A stretch of DNA of 64,000 nt from Deltaproteobacteria bacterium RIFCSPHIGHO2_01_FULL_43_49 (GCA_001798075.1 MGRG01000008.1:62001-126000), one strand, 5' to 3'. Shown: positions 26,983 to 36,224, counted from the stretch's first letter. Notes: generated by a model from the letters alone, not told the origin. Made by a program: numbers and translations.

Positions 26983-27690
26983 GTGGAGCGGTTCAATACG
27001 GTGCGAACAGTGGACATTGAATCTAAACAGGTAAAAAGTATGGATGAGGTGATTCGTGAGAACAGGATTTCGGATATTGATTTCGTAAAGATAGATACGG
27101 AGGGGGCAGAATTAGCGATTTTGAAAGGGAGCCAAGAGGAGGTCTCGCCAAAGATTTTTGGTTTACAAGTGGAGGTAGAATTTATTGAAAAATGTGTTGG
27201 GCAACCTCTTTTTCGCGATGTGGATTATTTTTTAAATCAAAAAGGATTTCAAATTATGGATCTGCGCCGGCAGTTCTGGAAACGGAAAGTTTTTAACAAC
27301 TTTAGTGGCAAAGGACAGCTGGTTTTTGGGGATGCGTTATACTTTAAGCGATTAAATGTGTTGGCCGAGGAGTGGTCGTCCCTTTCGGATAAGGGCCAGC
27401 GTCTCTCCAAGCTGTACAAAGCTGTTTTGTGCTCTTTGGTTTGCCGTATGTTTGACTACAGTATTGCCATTGTAGAGATAGGCCGAGAACGAGGGTTCTT
27501 GGATAGTGGGGAAGCGGGAGAGTTATCCGCCTGGATCGAGGCAGAGGCCCGCCATAGGGAGTTACCCAATTTCCCTGGACGCGAAAAACTTTATGCCTTG
27601 TTTAACCGAATAGCGGAAGCCCTTAAACCAAAGTCCTTTTGGGGGTTTTCAGATAGCGACCGTCTGATAGGAAATATCAAGGATTTGTAA
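26983..27690 (+). CDS. FkbM-family methyltransferase, C-terminal fragment (frameshifted)
   Basis: The remaining part of the FkbM protein, read from a GTG at 26983 that is probably an internal codon rather than a true start. It contains DFVKIDTEGAELAILKG, the FkbM signature, and VEVEFIEKC. After the methyltransferase domain a helical extension of about 110 residues follows with no recognised motif. Without the N-terminal fragment it lacks SAM motif I, so it should be inactive unless the frame is corrected. The likely substrate is a glycan hydroxyl. Confidence 0.8.
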   Translation: MERFNTVRTVDIESKQVKSMDEVIRENRISDIDFVKIDTEGAELAILKGSQEEVSPKIFGLQVEVEFIEKCVGQPLFRDVDYFLNQKGFQIMDLRRQFWKRKVFNNFSGKGQLVFGDALYFKRLNVLAEEWSSLSDKGQRLSKLYKAVLCSLVCRMFDYSIAIVEIGRERGFLDSGEAGELSAWIEAEARHRELPNFPGREKLYALFNRIAEALKPKSFWGFSDSDRLIGNIKDL

Positions 27691-27697
27691 AAAGCCG

Positions 27698-28141
27698 ATG
27701 AAAACAAGAATCATTGAAGAAAAAAAATTTGTTACAAAAGATATTCAAACCAAAGAACCGAACGGCCTTTTGGCTTCTTTATGGAAAGATTGGGAAAAGA
27801 TTTTCAAAGTAGATCCCAAACAGGTTTATCTCAATGTGTGTGTTCCCAAGGCGGTCAAAGGGCCGCATCTGCATAAGAATCGATGGGATCATTTTGTTTG
27901 TATTCGTGGAAAAATCCGCTTCATCATCCAATGGGGAGAAGAATACGAAGAGATTGAAGTGGATGCTGACAACGACCCGTGTTTTAAGATTGTGGAGATT
28001 CCGCCAGCGGTCGCCTGTGCTATTCAAAATATTGGAAGCCAAGAAGCTTGGTTTTTAAATATGCCAAATCCGGCTTGGCATCCGGAAAAACAAGATGATC
28101 ATTCCGTTGATTTTACAGGCTATGTCTGGAGGGATTTATGA
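27698..28141 (+). CDS. RmlC-like cupin sugar isomerase/epimerase
   Basis: A 147-residue single-cupin protein. KGPHLHKNRWDHFVCIRG (about 52-69) and VEIPPAVACAIQNIG (about 98-112) follow the dTDP-4-dehydrorhamnose 3,5-epimerase-like pattern, with His54 and His56 as likely active-site residues. It overlaps the RmlA-like start by 4 bp and precedes an RmlB-like gene. It probably acts on the 4-keto-6-deoxy sugar made by that dehydratase, as 3,5-epimerase or ketoisomerase. It is shorter than classical RmlC (about 180 residues), so it may belong to the WxcM/FdtA-type relatives. Confidence 0.75.
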   Translation: MKTRIIEEKKFVTKDIQTKEPNGLLASLWKDWEKIFKVDPKQVYLNVCVPKAVKGPHLHKNRWDHFVCIRGKIRFIIQWGEEYEEIEVDADNDPCFKIVEIPPAVACAIQNIGSQEAWFLNMPNPAWHPEKQDDHSVDFTGYVWRDL

Positions 28142-28848
28142 AAGGGGTTTTGCTGGCGGGAGGATCAGGAACAAGACTTTATCCCTTAACAAGGGGGGTC
28201 AATAAGCATTTGCTGCCGGTGGGCAATAAACCGATGATTTTATACCCGTTGGAGAAGTTGACTAAGGTTGGAGTGAAGGATGTTTTGCTCATTACGGGCC
28301 CAGAACACTTGACCCCATTTGCTCATCTTCTAGGAGATGGGACTGAGTGGGGACTCAATCTCCATATCCGCGCGCAGGTAAAACCAGGAGGGATTGCACA
28401 AGCTTTAGGGTTAGCTAAAGAATTTGTCGGGGGAGAAAGTTTTTGGGTATTGCTAGGGGATAATTTGTTTGAGGATTCTTTGAATGAGATGCAATCCGAT
28501 TTTCCACTCAAAGAGGATGAGGCCTTTGTGGCATTAAAAGAAGTGTCTCACCCTGATCAATTTGGTATTGCACAAATGGAGAGGGGAGACATTATTAACA
28601 TTGTCGAAAAACCGAAACGATCGATTGGTAATCTCTGCGTAACCGGTATTTATGCCTATACCCCAAAGGTGTTTGAAGTGATTGCTGAAGTGAAGCCTTC
28701 TCTCCGCGGTGAAATGGAAATCAGCTCCGTGAATAATTTCTACGCTCAAGCTGGAAAGCTGAAATATCATATCCTCAAAAATTGGTGGATGGATGCGGGG
28801 ACAACCAAAGATTATTTGCAAGCAAATCGATTCATTATTGGAAGATAA
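28138..28848 (+). CDS. Short RmlA-like sugar-1-phosphate nucleotidyltransferase
   Basis: A 236-residue nucleotidyltransferase. It starts MKGVLLAGGSGTRLYPLT with NKHLLPVGNKPMI, the typical glucose-1-phosphate thymidylyltransferase pattern. VLLGDNLFED carries the metal-binding Asp, and NIVEKPKRS and the GIYAYTP turn follow. It stops about 50 residues before classical RmlA (about 290), so it lacks the C-terminal allosteric dimer segment. This short type exists in archaeal and some bacterial glycan loci. Its likely product is dTDP-glucose, feeding the next gene, though other nucleotides are possible. Confidence 0.85.
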   Translation: MKGVLLAGGSGTRLYPLTRGVNKHLLPVGNKPMILYPLEKLTKVGVKDVLLITGPEHLTPFAHLLGDGTEWGLNLHIRAQVKPGGIAQALGLAKEFVGGESFWVLLGDNLFEDSLNEMQSDFPLKEDEAFVALKEVSHPDQFGIAQMERGDIINIVEKPKRSIGNLCVTGIYAYTPKVFEVIAEVKPSLRGEMEISSVNNFYAQAGKLKYHILKNWWMDAGTTKDYLQANRFIIGR

Positions 28849-28851
28849 CTG

Positions 28852-29856
28852 ATGCAATGTGTATTAATTACAGGCGGAGCTGGTTTCATTGGTTCTAACT
28901 TTGTCCGACATATTCTGAGTAGATATCCTGAATATTTTGTCATTAATCTGGATAAACTGACCTATGCGGGTGTTTTACAAAATCTCAATGATTTGAAAGA
29001 TCATCCACGACATCTTTTCATTCAGGGGGATATTTGTGACAAGCCTTTGCTTGATGACATTTTTTCCGGAAAATATTTTGAAGGGCCCTTTGTTGCCGCC
29101 ATCAATTTTGCCGCTGAATCCCATGTGGATCGCTCGATTCTTGATCCCGAAGTTTTTTTAAGGACTAATGTCTATGGAACTGGGGTTTTGTTGGATGCGG
29201 CAAAGAAGCATTGGCAGAATCTGGATGCCTTCCGCAAAAAGGCATTTCGATATATTCAAATTTCGACTGATGAGGTTTATGGAAGCCTGGAACCGGGTGA
29301 TCCTTCTTTTACAGAAGAATCTTCGCTTTTACCCAACAGTCCCTATGCTGCTGGAAAAGCGGGAGGTGATCATGTAGTGAGGGCTTATTATAAGACGTAT
29401 GGTTTCCCGGTATTAATCACCCGTTGTTCAAACAACTATGGGCTCTATCAATTTCCGGAAAAATTAATCCCTCTAATGATCCACCATATCCATAGAGAGA
29501 AACCTCTCCCTGTTTATGGAGATGGAAAGAATGTCCGGGACTGGATTCATGTTTTGGATCATTGTCGTGCAGTGGATGCCGTTTGGCATACAGGAAAAAT
29601 CGGAGAGATCTATAATATTGGTGCTGAAAATGAATGGAGCAATATTGATATCGTCCATTGTCTTTGTGATACGATCGATCAGTTATTAAAGCGCAAGAAA
29701 AGTTCGAGATATTTAATCCGCTTTGTCAAGGATCGTTTGGGGCATGATCGACGTTACAGTCTCAATATTGAAAAAATTCGAAAAGATCTTGGTTGGCACA
29801 CCCAAGTCTCCTTTGTCAAGGGGCTCCAGGAGACAGTCGCTTGGTATTTGGCATGA
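28852..29856 (+). CDS. rmlB: dTDP-glucose 4,6-dehydratase (RmlB-like)
   Basis: A 334-residue extended SDR. The cofactor motif is [13 protein letters not shown] (6-18). Dehydratase residues are present in QISTDEVYGSL (Thr-Asp-Glu) and the catalytic Tyr/Lys in NSPYAAGKAGGDH. RNVRDW-type KNVRDWIHVLDHC and the VKDRLGHDRRYSLN string near the end are RmlB hallmarks. It converts dTDP-glucose to dTDP-4-keto-6-deoxyglucose. No RmlD reductase follows directly, so the end product may not be dTDP-L-rhamnose. It overlaps the GT4 gene by 4 bp. Confidence 0.9.
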   Translation: MQCVLITGGAGFIGSNFVRHILSRYPEYFVINLDKLTYAGVLQNLNDLKDHPRHLFIQGDICDKPLLDDIFSGKYFEGPFVAAINFAAESHVDRSILDPEVFLRTNVYGTGVLLDAAKKHWQNLDAFRKKAFRYIQISTDEVYGSLEPGDPSFTEESSLLPNSPYAAGKAGGDHVVRAYYKTYGFPVLITRCSNNYGLYQFPEKLIPLMIHHIHREKPLPVYGDGKNVRDWIHVLDHCRAVDAVWHTGKIGEIYNIGAENEWSNIDIVHCLCDTIDQLLKRKKSSRYLIRFVKDRLGHDRRYSLNIEKIRKDLGWHTQVSFVKGLQETVAWYLA

Positions 29857-31046
29857 AAAAGAAAGTCATTGCCTTTGTTCCACTTCCACCACCTCCTGCC
29901 GGTCCCGAAATAGCCACGCAAGCGATGCTGAATGTTTTGTCTTTGCCCCACGATTGTGAGTTGAGGGTGGTCAAAGCCAATGTTCGTACTTCCAACGATA
30001 GAAAAGGTAATTTTGATCGGGAAGGAATTTTTCGCGCTGGAAAATCGCTTTTGAATCTTTTTTTTCATTGCCTTTGTTTTCGCCCGCAAAAGGCTTATTT
30101 ACTGGTTAATCCGTCGAAGGCCGGATTTTTAAGGGATGCAGCAGCCATTTTTATTGCCAGACTTTTTTTTTGCAAAGTAATTGCCCATTATCATGGCAGT
30201 CACTTTCATTATTTCTATAAAACTTCTTCTTGCTGGTTTCGTTTTCTTATCCGAATCACTCTAAGGCAGTTGCATGTGATGATTGTTCAAGCAGAGCGAC
30301 TAAAAAATATTTTTTCCGGGCTTTTGTTTGAATCGAGACTCTCTGTTTTATATAACGGTGTTTCCGATGCTTGTCTTGAGCGGGGCAAGACAGCAGTTGC
30401 ATTACGGAAAGCCAGAAAAAGAGATCCCGTCACCTTTTTGTTTTTAGGTCACATTTCTTTTGCCAAGGGCTTTTACGACCTGATGAGCGCCTACAAAAAA
30501 CTCATAGAACAAGGAAAAAAGATTCGTCTTTTAATTGCCGGTGATTTTATCCTCAACCTTAAAACACAGGTAGAGTTTCTAGAGAGACCTTATCGTCAGT
30601 TTTATGTCGATCACTCTTTGCAAATTCATCACGAAATACTTGAATTTGTTCAAAATAGAACCATTTCTGGTATCGAGTATCACGGTATTGTCGAGGGAGA
30701 GCAAAAATATTTGCTTTTTGAGCAAGCGGATGTCTTTGTTCTTCCCTCCCATACAGAGGGCTTTCCTAATGTGGTTTTAGAGGCTATGGCGTTTGGTTTG
30801 GGCCTCATTGTTACACCTGTTGGGGCTTTGCCGGAGGTTTTGCAAGAACCTGACAATGCCTATTTTGTGGAACCCGGCAATTCCGATTCTCTCGTCAGAC
30901 AGATGAATGGTTTATTGGCACAACCATCTATTTGTTTTGAGATGGGAATGAAAAATAGAAAGCTGGTCGAACAGAAATATCAGATGCAATTAACAGCAAG
31001 AAAATTTAGCGAATTGGTGCTTAATTGGAGAGAAACACGGAGTTAA
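29853..31046 (+). CDS. Family 4 glycosyltransferase (GT-B)
   Basis: A 397-residue retaining glycosyltransferase. ATG 29853 overlaps the rmlB stop; the longer start at 29793 is rejected. The N-terminus MKKKVIAFVPLPPPPAGPEI is typical of GT4. The donor domain shows TFLFLGHISFAKGFYDLM (about 191-208) and the E-x7-E signature in LPSHTEGFPNVVLEAMAFG (about 296-314). It is followed 1 bp later by a Wzy-like gene. Donor and acceptor sugars are unknown. Confidence 0.87.
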   Translation: MKKKVIAFVPLPPPPAGPEIATQAMLNVLSLPHDCELRVVKANVRTSNDRKGNFDREGIFRAGKSLLNLFFHCLCFRPQKAYLLVNPSKAGFLRDAAAIFIARLFFCKVIAHYHGSHFHYFYKTSSCWFRFLIRITLRQLHVMIVQAERLKNIFSGLLFESRLSVLYNGVSDACLERGKTAVALRKARKRDPVTFLFLGHISFAKGFYDLMSAYKKLIEQGKKIRLLIAGDFILNLKTQVEFLERPYRQFYVDHSLQIHHEILEFVQNRTISGIEYHGIVEGEQKYLLFEQADVFVLPSHTEGFPNVVLEAMAFGLGLIVTPVGALPEVLQEPDNAYFVEPGNSDSLVRQMNGLLAQPSICFEMGMKNRKLVEQKYQMQLTARKFSELVLNWRETRS

Positions 31047-31047
31047 A

Positions 31048-32340
31048 ATGTATATCGCTACTTTTCATCAATCTCTTTTTTTAAAGCGGGCTTTTTTGTT
31101 TGCGGTATGTGGTTATCTATTTTGTCAGGGCTTTTTCCCTCATATCGAAAGAGCGATTCCTTGGGGAGAGGCGTTTTGTTTTTTTTTATTTTTCGGAAGT
31201 CTGAAGATGGTTTATACTTTCAATGCCCAGAAAAAAATTGTTCATGCTATTTATTTATGGATTTTTTTTGTTCCATTTTACGGGGTGTGGGTAACCCTTC
31301 ATTTCTGGAAGGAGTACTATATCCCTTATTATTTTTGGCGTTCCTTGGTTCCTTTTTATTATGCCATTTTTTTCTTTTGTGCCTACCGGTGGGGCCCAGA
31401 AATTCTTGAGCTGTTGAAACGTTTTAAATTTATAGTCCTGGCCATTATTTTTCTCTTTCTTGCTCAGACTAAATATGTGGGTATCGGATCCAGTGTTGTT
31501 GTGGGCCTAGTCTGGCTTGGGATATTGTATAAAAATGAGAGTCGGCGACTTTTCTGGTTTACTTATTGTCTCCTTTTAATGGTGTTGTTTTTGTTTGGAG
31601 AGGGAGGAACTGGAAAGATAGTGAATGTGATGCTCATACTGTACCCTGTTGTGATGCTCATTATTCACGGGTTAAGTAAATTTCAACTTTCAGGATGGCA
31701 AAAGATTCTTTTCCGCGTATTTCTCTTCGGAGTGTTTTTACTGATCGTGTTTGGTGCCAAGCTTCTCCTTGACGACGTTCACAATTTTATGAAGTTGGGT
31801 CTCACCCAAATGCATTTTTCCCTTGAAGGGATAAAAGGTGAAAGCCAATTCACAGATGCAAGCGCGTTATGGAGGTTATTTATATGGACCTATGTGTTGG
31901 GACAGTTTTGGGAATTTCCCCAAGGGATCGGTTTGGGAACTGCCCTCCTTGGCAATGATCTTGGAATTTTTTTTGGATGGGGGATAGGAGATTTTGAAGA
32001 AATGCAATTTGCGTTGGGAGCTCACAACTCTTTCATAACTCTCCTCGGGCGTCTTGGCATCGTTTCACTTATTTTCTTTTTCTTAATTGGAAAGCCCTTA
32101 TTGCAGTGTGTAACACGTTTTGGTAAGATGACAAAACCACTCAACAAGTGGGATTCTGAGTTTTGTACAGTATTCGGCTCACTTGGCGTTTTTTTAATAG
32201 CATTTGCCCAAGCCTTTTTCAATATGATGATAGAAACACCTTTGTATGCTGCCCATTTTTGGTTTTCTTTGGGGTTGTTTGTACGGTTGAGCGGGGATTA
32301 TATTGCTAGGCAGAGGGCTGATAACCCAGTAATATCTTAA
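31048..32340 (+). CDS. O-antigen polymerase/ligase-like membrane protein (Wzy candidate)
   Basis: A 430-residue protein with about 11-12 hydrophobic segments. A large loop containing GIGLGTALLGNDLGIFFGWG and a following GAHNSFITLLGRLGI string match the Wzy_C/WaaL pattern, in which a periplasmic loop precedes a HNxxxxxxxxxG motif. It would polymerise or ligate undecaprenyl-linked glycan in the periplasm. No Wzx flippase is found in the window. Its final 35 bp overlap the end of the convergent epimerase gene. Confidence 0.72.
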   Translation: MYIATFHQSLFLKRAFLFAVCGYLFCQGFFPHIERAIPWGEAFCFFLFFGSLKMVYTFNAQKKIVHAIYLWIFFVPFYGVWVTLHFWKEYYIPYYFWRSLVPFYYAIFFFCAYRWGPEILELLKRFKFIVLAIIFLFLAQTKYVGIGSSVVVGLVWLGILYKNESRRLFWFTYCLLLMVLFLFGEGGTGKIVNVMLILYPVVMLIIHGLSKFQLSGWQKILFRVFLFGVFLLIVFGAKLLLDDVHNFMKLGLTQMHFSLEGIKGESQFTDASALWRLFIWTYVLGQFWEFPQGIGLGTALLGNDLGIFFGWGIGDFEEMQFALGAHNSFITLLGRLGIVSLIFFFLIGKPLLQCVTRFGKMTKPLNKWDSEFCTVFGSLGVFLIAFAQAFFNMMIETPLYAAHFWFSLGLFVRLSGDYIARQRADNPVIS

Positions 32341-33394
32341 CCACCTTATTTGCAACATTTGCTTCTAGATATTCAGCCGGCGGTTTCCACTTCCATTCTT
32401 CCTGTTTTGTAACCTTAACGGTTTTAACAACTGCCTCCGGATCTAACCCCGTTAAAACGTTGCTCCCACATTCGATGGTCTCTGGCCTTTCTGTGACTTT
32501 TCGTAGCGTTACATTCGGTACATTAAAGATACAACATTCTTCTTGAACCGTTCCACTATCGGTTGCTACACAGAAGGCGTTTCTTTCCAATTTGATGAAT
32601 TCAAAAAAGGAGAGCGGTTCAAGAAAGAGAGCCCCCGTTTTTTTAATATCAACTCCAAATTTTTCTACCTTATCCCGGGTGCGAGGGTGAAAACTGCAGA
32701 TGATGGGGAGCCCAAACGTTTTTTTCAATAAGGCCATTGTGTCGAGGAGAGATGCTAAATCTCTTTCAAAATCAACGGTTTCCGCTCGATGAATTGTTAC
32801 CAAAAAGTAGCTGTTTTGCTTCAAATGAAGCCTTTTTAAAATATCATTCGATTCGTATTGTGGTTTGTAGAAATCCAACACCTCTTTGATTGGATTCCCG
32901 ATCACAAAGATTCTTTCTCGTTCAATCCCTTCTCTAACTAAATTTTCTTTGCTCCGATAAGTATACGGCATCAAAATTGTGGAGCAGTGATCGATTACCC
33001 GCCGGTTGACCTCTTCGGGGACGCGATCGTCATAACAACGGTTTCCCGCCTCCATGTGATAAACCGGAATTTGCATTCTTTTCGCAATCACCGCTGACAT
33101 CCCTGAGTTAGTATCGCCTAAAATTAGAAGTTTATTGGGCTTCTCTTTTTTCAAAAGTTCTTCTGTTGCCGACAAAATTTTTCCGATTTGTGCGCCCGGA
33201 TTGTGCTCTTGGATTTGGAAATCGACATTGGGCATGCGCACATCTAATTCTTCAAAAAAAATATCCTTTAATTGTCTGGTATAGTTTTGGCCGGTATAGA
33301 CAAGTTGGTGTTCGCAATGTTGATCGAGTTTGGGAATGATTCGGCTTAAGCGGATAATCTCCGGACGCGTACCGAGAATTGTAACTATCTTCAT
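32306..33394 (-). CDS. UDP-N-acetylglucosamine 2-epimerase family (UDP-L-FucNAc/QuiNAc final step)
   Basis: A 362-residue nonhydrolysing 2-epimerase relative. It begins VTILGTRPEIIRL (4-16). Active-site residues of the family appear in ILGDTNSG and HMEAGNRCYDDRVPEE. Later TDSGTVQEECCIFN and LRKVTERPE are conserved. It lies 1 bp after a WbjB/CapE-type dehydratase, which follows an RmlD-like reductase. The three match the known UDP-L-FucNAc (CapEFG) or UDP-L-QuiNAc (WbvBRD/Qnl) routes, whose last step is C-2 epimerisation. Sialic-acid-type hydrolysing activity is less likely. Confidence 0.87.
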   Translation of the reverse strand: MKIVTILGTRPEIIRLSRIIPKLDQHCEHQLVYTGQNYTRQLKDIFFEELDVRMPNVDFQIQEHNPGAQIGKILSATEELLKKEKPNKLLILGDTNSGMSAVIAKRMQIPVYHMEAGNRCYDDRVPEEVNRRVIDHCSTILMPYTYRSKENLVREGIERERIFVIGNPIKEVLDFYKPQYESNDILKRLHLKQNSYFLVTIHRAETVDFERDLASLLDTMALLKKTFGLPIICSFHPRTRDKVEKFGVDIKKTGALFLEPLSFFEFIKLERNAFCVATDSGTVQEECCIFNVPNVTLRKVTERPETIECGSNVLTGLDPEAVVKTVKVTKQEEWKWKPPAEYLEANVANKVVKILLGYQPSA

Positions 33395-33395
33395 C

Positions 33396-34418
33396 TTAAA
33401 TGTATCCCGCCGTTTTTAAAATATCAGACAGCGTATCCGAATTGATCGTATGATCGCTGGAAGAGTATTCCTTAGTTAAAGATCTTTTCCCCTTTTCTTC
33501 CGATCGAAGTTCAGGGAGGATCGGTTGGATAGCGTAATAATTTTCCCTGGCAACGGTTCGGTAGCATTCTTCTTCTGAAACTAATACTTCATGGATTTTT
33601 TCTCCAGGTCGGATGCCAGTATAAACGATGGGAATTTTTTTGTCTCCGATCATCAATTTCGCAATATCAACCACTCTTGCCGCCGGACATTTAGGAATAA
33701 AAGTTTCCCCAGCTTTTCCCCAGCGAACTGTTGCAAAAATCGTATCGACAGCTCGATCAAGGCTCAAAAGAAAACGGGTCATCTCTTTTAAGGTAATCGT
33801 TACAGGCCCACCTCTCTTGATCTGTTCCTGAAAGAGGGGAATGGCGGAGCCTCGGGAGGCAATAACATTTCCATATCGAACACACATCCATCTCGTTTTT
33901 TTCGATTCGAGGTTGGCTTGAATCAAAATTCTTTCTTGCAATGATTTGGTCATCCCCATGACATTGACCGGCTTGCAAGCCTTGTCGGTGGAAACCCCTA
34001 CAACCAATTCAGGGGGATGATTAGATTCCAAAACTGCACGAACAAGATTATGTGGCCCAATCACATTCGTTTCGACAGCTTCCATTGGAAAATATTCACA
34101 AGTGGGAACCTGTTTTAAGGCCGCGGCGTTAAAAACAATGTCGTGACCGCGAATAGCACGGCAAAGAGTGGCATAGTTTCGGACATCACCCACTTGAAAG
34201 TGAAGGAGATCATGCGCTTCTTTATAAACCACTTCGTCGGTTGCTTGCGCAAGATGTTTCCATTCCAAGCGCATCTCATGTTGTTTGGCTTCATCTCTGG
34301 AAAAGGCGGTGACCTTTTCCGGTTTTCCCATTTCGCTGGTCAAAAGGCGGTAGATAAGTGTTTTTCCCAGTGAACCGGTCCCGCCCGTGACTAAAATTTT
34401 TTTACCTTCGAACAGCAT
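33396..34418 (-). CDS. UDP-GlcNAc 4,6-dehydratase/3,5-epimerase (WbjB/CapE-like)
   Basis: A 340-residue extended SDR of the CapD/CapE group. The cofactor motif is VTGGTGSLGKTL (10-21). The usual catalytic Tyr is replaced by Met in NVMGMTKSLQERI, keeping the MxxxK pair described for CapE. VGVSTDKACKPVNVMG and FIPKCPAARVVD follow the family. It converts UDP-GlcNAc to a UDP-2-acetamido-2,6-dideoxy-4-keto-L-hexose. It overlaps the upstream reductase by 17 bp and lacks the transmembrane domain of WbpM-type enzymes. Confidence 0.88.
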   Translation of the reverse strand: MLFEGKKILVTGGTGSLGKTLIYRLLTSEMGKPEKVTAFSRDEAKQHEMRLEWKHLAQATDEVVYKEAHDLLHFQVGDVRNYATLCRAIRGHDIVFNAAALKQVPTCEYFPMEAVETNVIGPHNLVRAVLESNHPPELVVGVSTDKACKPVNVMGMTKSLQERILIQANLESKKTRWMCVRYGNVIASRGSAIPLFQEQIKRGGPVTITLKEMTRFLLSLDRAVDTIFATVRWGKAGETFIPKCPAARVVDIAKLMIGDKKIPIVYTGIRPGEKIHEVLVSEEECYRTVARENYYAIQPILPELRSEEKGKRSLTKEYSSSDHTINSDTLSDILKTAGYI

Positions 34419-35310
34419 TTTTAAGCCCCTGATAAAAACTGTTTTCTTTGACTAATCCCTCGATCATTTCATCCCACGAGGGGGGCGAAAAACAGGTTGC
34501 CTTGTTAAAATGACTTCCATTTAAACTGCGATCGCACCGGAAGTCGTCAAAAGGAGTGATTTCTATATCCAAACCGAAGGCCTTTTGCAACTTTTTTAAC
34601 AGGTCATATTTGGCAATCGGTTGACTGGCGATTTGATAAAGGCCGGATAGGTCGGGATGCTTTTGGATGATCCAAGCCAAGGTTTCAGAGAGTCTTATTG
34701 TCGTCAAACCGTTGTAGAGGACCTGGGTGAACCCGCGGATTTTCTCTTTCGGTCTAAGCCCAAAAAACCAATCGAGAAGCGAGATAGAGGCTTCTAGAGA
34801 CCGACCTACGATGGAGGTGCGTATTGTCAACGAAGGAGGATTGTGCAATTCTCCCATAGCCTTTGTTTGTCCGTATAAATCTCTTGCATCGGTCGGATCG
34901 TCCTCCGAATAATTTCCTTTGTTTCCTGAGAAAACGCAATCGGTGCTAATGTGGATGAGTTTCGCGCCGCATTCATGACAAATTTTCTCGAGTTCATGAG
35001 GCCAGAGGGCATTGACTTTGAGGCTAATGATGGGATCTTTCGCCTCTGGGAGCTGGGCCACAACTCCGATACAGTTAATGACAAAGTCAGGTTTTATTTT
35101 ATTAAATATTCCCTTGAAACTTTCTTTATTATCGGTGGTGATGCCTGCGAAAGTTTTTGAAGGGTCAAAAATTTTCAATCGTGAATATTTTTCGAAAGGT
35201 TTGCGAAAAGTTACATAGGTATCAAACTGATCTTTAAAGGTCAGCCAAACTTTGTGGCCTAACATTCCGGCCCCACCCAGAATTAAGATACGCTTTGAAT
35301 CCACTCCCAA
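34402..35310 (-). CDS. RmlD-like 4-keto reductase (UDP-L-sugar pathway, WbvR-like)
   Basis: A 302-residue extended SDR. ILILGGAGMLGHKVW (8-22) binds the cofactor, HISTDCVFSG is the RmlD signature and LYGQTKAMGE holds the catalytic Tyr/Lys. Unlike CapF/WbjC it has no C-terminal cupin, so it matches the RmlD-type reductase (WbvR/QnlB) of the UDP-L-QuiNAc or UDP-L-RhaNAc route. It sits between an epimerase and a WbjB-like dehydratase. This argues for L-QuiNAc rather than L-FucNAc, by inference. Confidence 0.82.
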   Translation of the reverse strand: MGVDSKRILILGGAGMLGHKVWLTFKDQFDTYVTFRKPFEKYSRLKIFDPSKTFAGITTDNKESFKGIFNKIKPDFVINCIGVVAQLPEAKDPIISLKVNALWPHELEKICHECGAKLIHISTDCVFSGNKGNYSEDDPTDARDLYGQTKAMGELHNPPSLTIRTSIVGRSLEASISLLDWFFGLRPKEKIRGFTQVLYNGLTTIRLSETLAWIIQKHPDLSGLYQIASQPIAKYDLLKKLQKAFGLDIEITPFDDFRCDRSLNGSHFNKATCFSPPSWDEMIEGLVKENSFYQGLKNAVRR

Positions 35311-36224
35311 TATCCTTTCAACCCCGCTTGAATCGTTTGTGTCGGTTGATAACCCAAGATTTTCTTTGCCTTTTCGATGGTTGCCAAACTGTGTTTGACC
35401 TCTCCTTTGCGGGCTGGAACATGTTGTATTGGAACAGGTTTTTGATCGCCGATTTCATTCATCATGTCAGCTAATTGGTTAATGGTGATCGATTGACCCG
35501 CCCCGACGTTGTAGATGCCACCAACATTAGAAAGGGTCGTCCCCAAATAATTTGCCTGAGCAATGTCAAAAACATGGACAAAATCTCTTGTTTGTTCTCC
35601 ATCACCATAGATGACGAAAGGCTCCCCTTTTAGTTTTCTGGTTGAGAAGATGGGAATCACATTGCCATAGGCGTCATAACACTGATTGGGACCATAAACA
35701 TTAAAATAGCGGAGGCAGACAATATCCATTCCATAAAGTTTAGCGTAACAGAGGCAATGCAACTCGCCGGCCAATTTACTGACCCCATAGGGAGAGTCGG
35801 GAGTAGTTGGATGCTCTTCGTCAATCGGAAGTCTTTTTAGCTCGCCAAAGATAGCAGCGGAGGAGGAATAGACTATTTTGCGGATGCCAATATGGCGGGC
35901 AACATCGAGTACATGAAGAGTTCCCAAGACATTGATCTCAGAATCTTCTACTGTATTTTCAATAGAACGAATGTTGCCGACTGCTGCTGCTAAATGCAAT
36001 ACTGCCTCACACCCCGCCATGCTTTTGGTTAGCAATTCTTTATCCCGAATATCTCCTTTAACAAATTGGACATTGAGAAAAGAAGGGATGTTTTGCATGT
36101 AGCCGGTTGATAGATTATCAAAGATCACAACCGAATGATTCCGTTCCAAAAAATATTTGGCGACATTGGAGCCAATGAAGCCGGCCCCACCAGTAATAAA
36201 CACTTTTGAAGGTGATGGGTTCAT
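35283..36224 (-). CDS. UDP-hexose/hexosamine 4-epimerase-like (Gne/GalE type)
   Basis: A 313-residue extended [18 protein letters not shown] (9-23) is the cofactor motif; SSSAAIFGE and SPYGVSKLAGE carry the catalytic residues. RYFNVYGPNQ and GDGEQTRDFVHV are shared with 4-epimerases of the WbpP group. It overlaps the RmlD-like gene by 28 bp and the WecG-like gene by 4 bp. It may supply UDP-GalNAc or UDP-Gal for the local glycan. Exact stereochemistry is not deducible. Confidence 0.85.
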   Translation of the reverse strand: MNPSPSKVFITGGAGFIGSNVAKYFLERNHSVVIFDNLSTGYMQNIPSFLNVQFVKGDIRDKELLTKSMAGCEAVLHLAAAVGNIRSIENTVEDSEINVLGTLHVLDVARHIGIRKIVYSSSAAIFGELKRLPIDEEHPTTPDSPYGVSKLAGELHCLCYAKLYGMDIVCLRYFNVYGPNQCYDAYGNVIPIFSTRKLKGEPFVIYGDGEQTRDFVHVFDIAQANYLGTTLSNVGGIYNVGAGQSITINQLADMMNEIGDQKPVPIQHVPARKGEVKHSLATIEKAKKILGYQPTQTIQAGLKGYWEWIQSVS

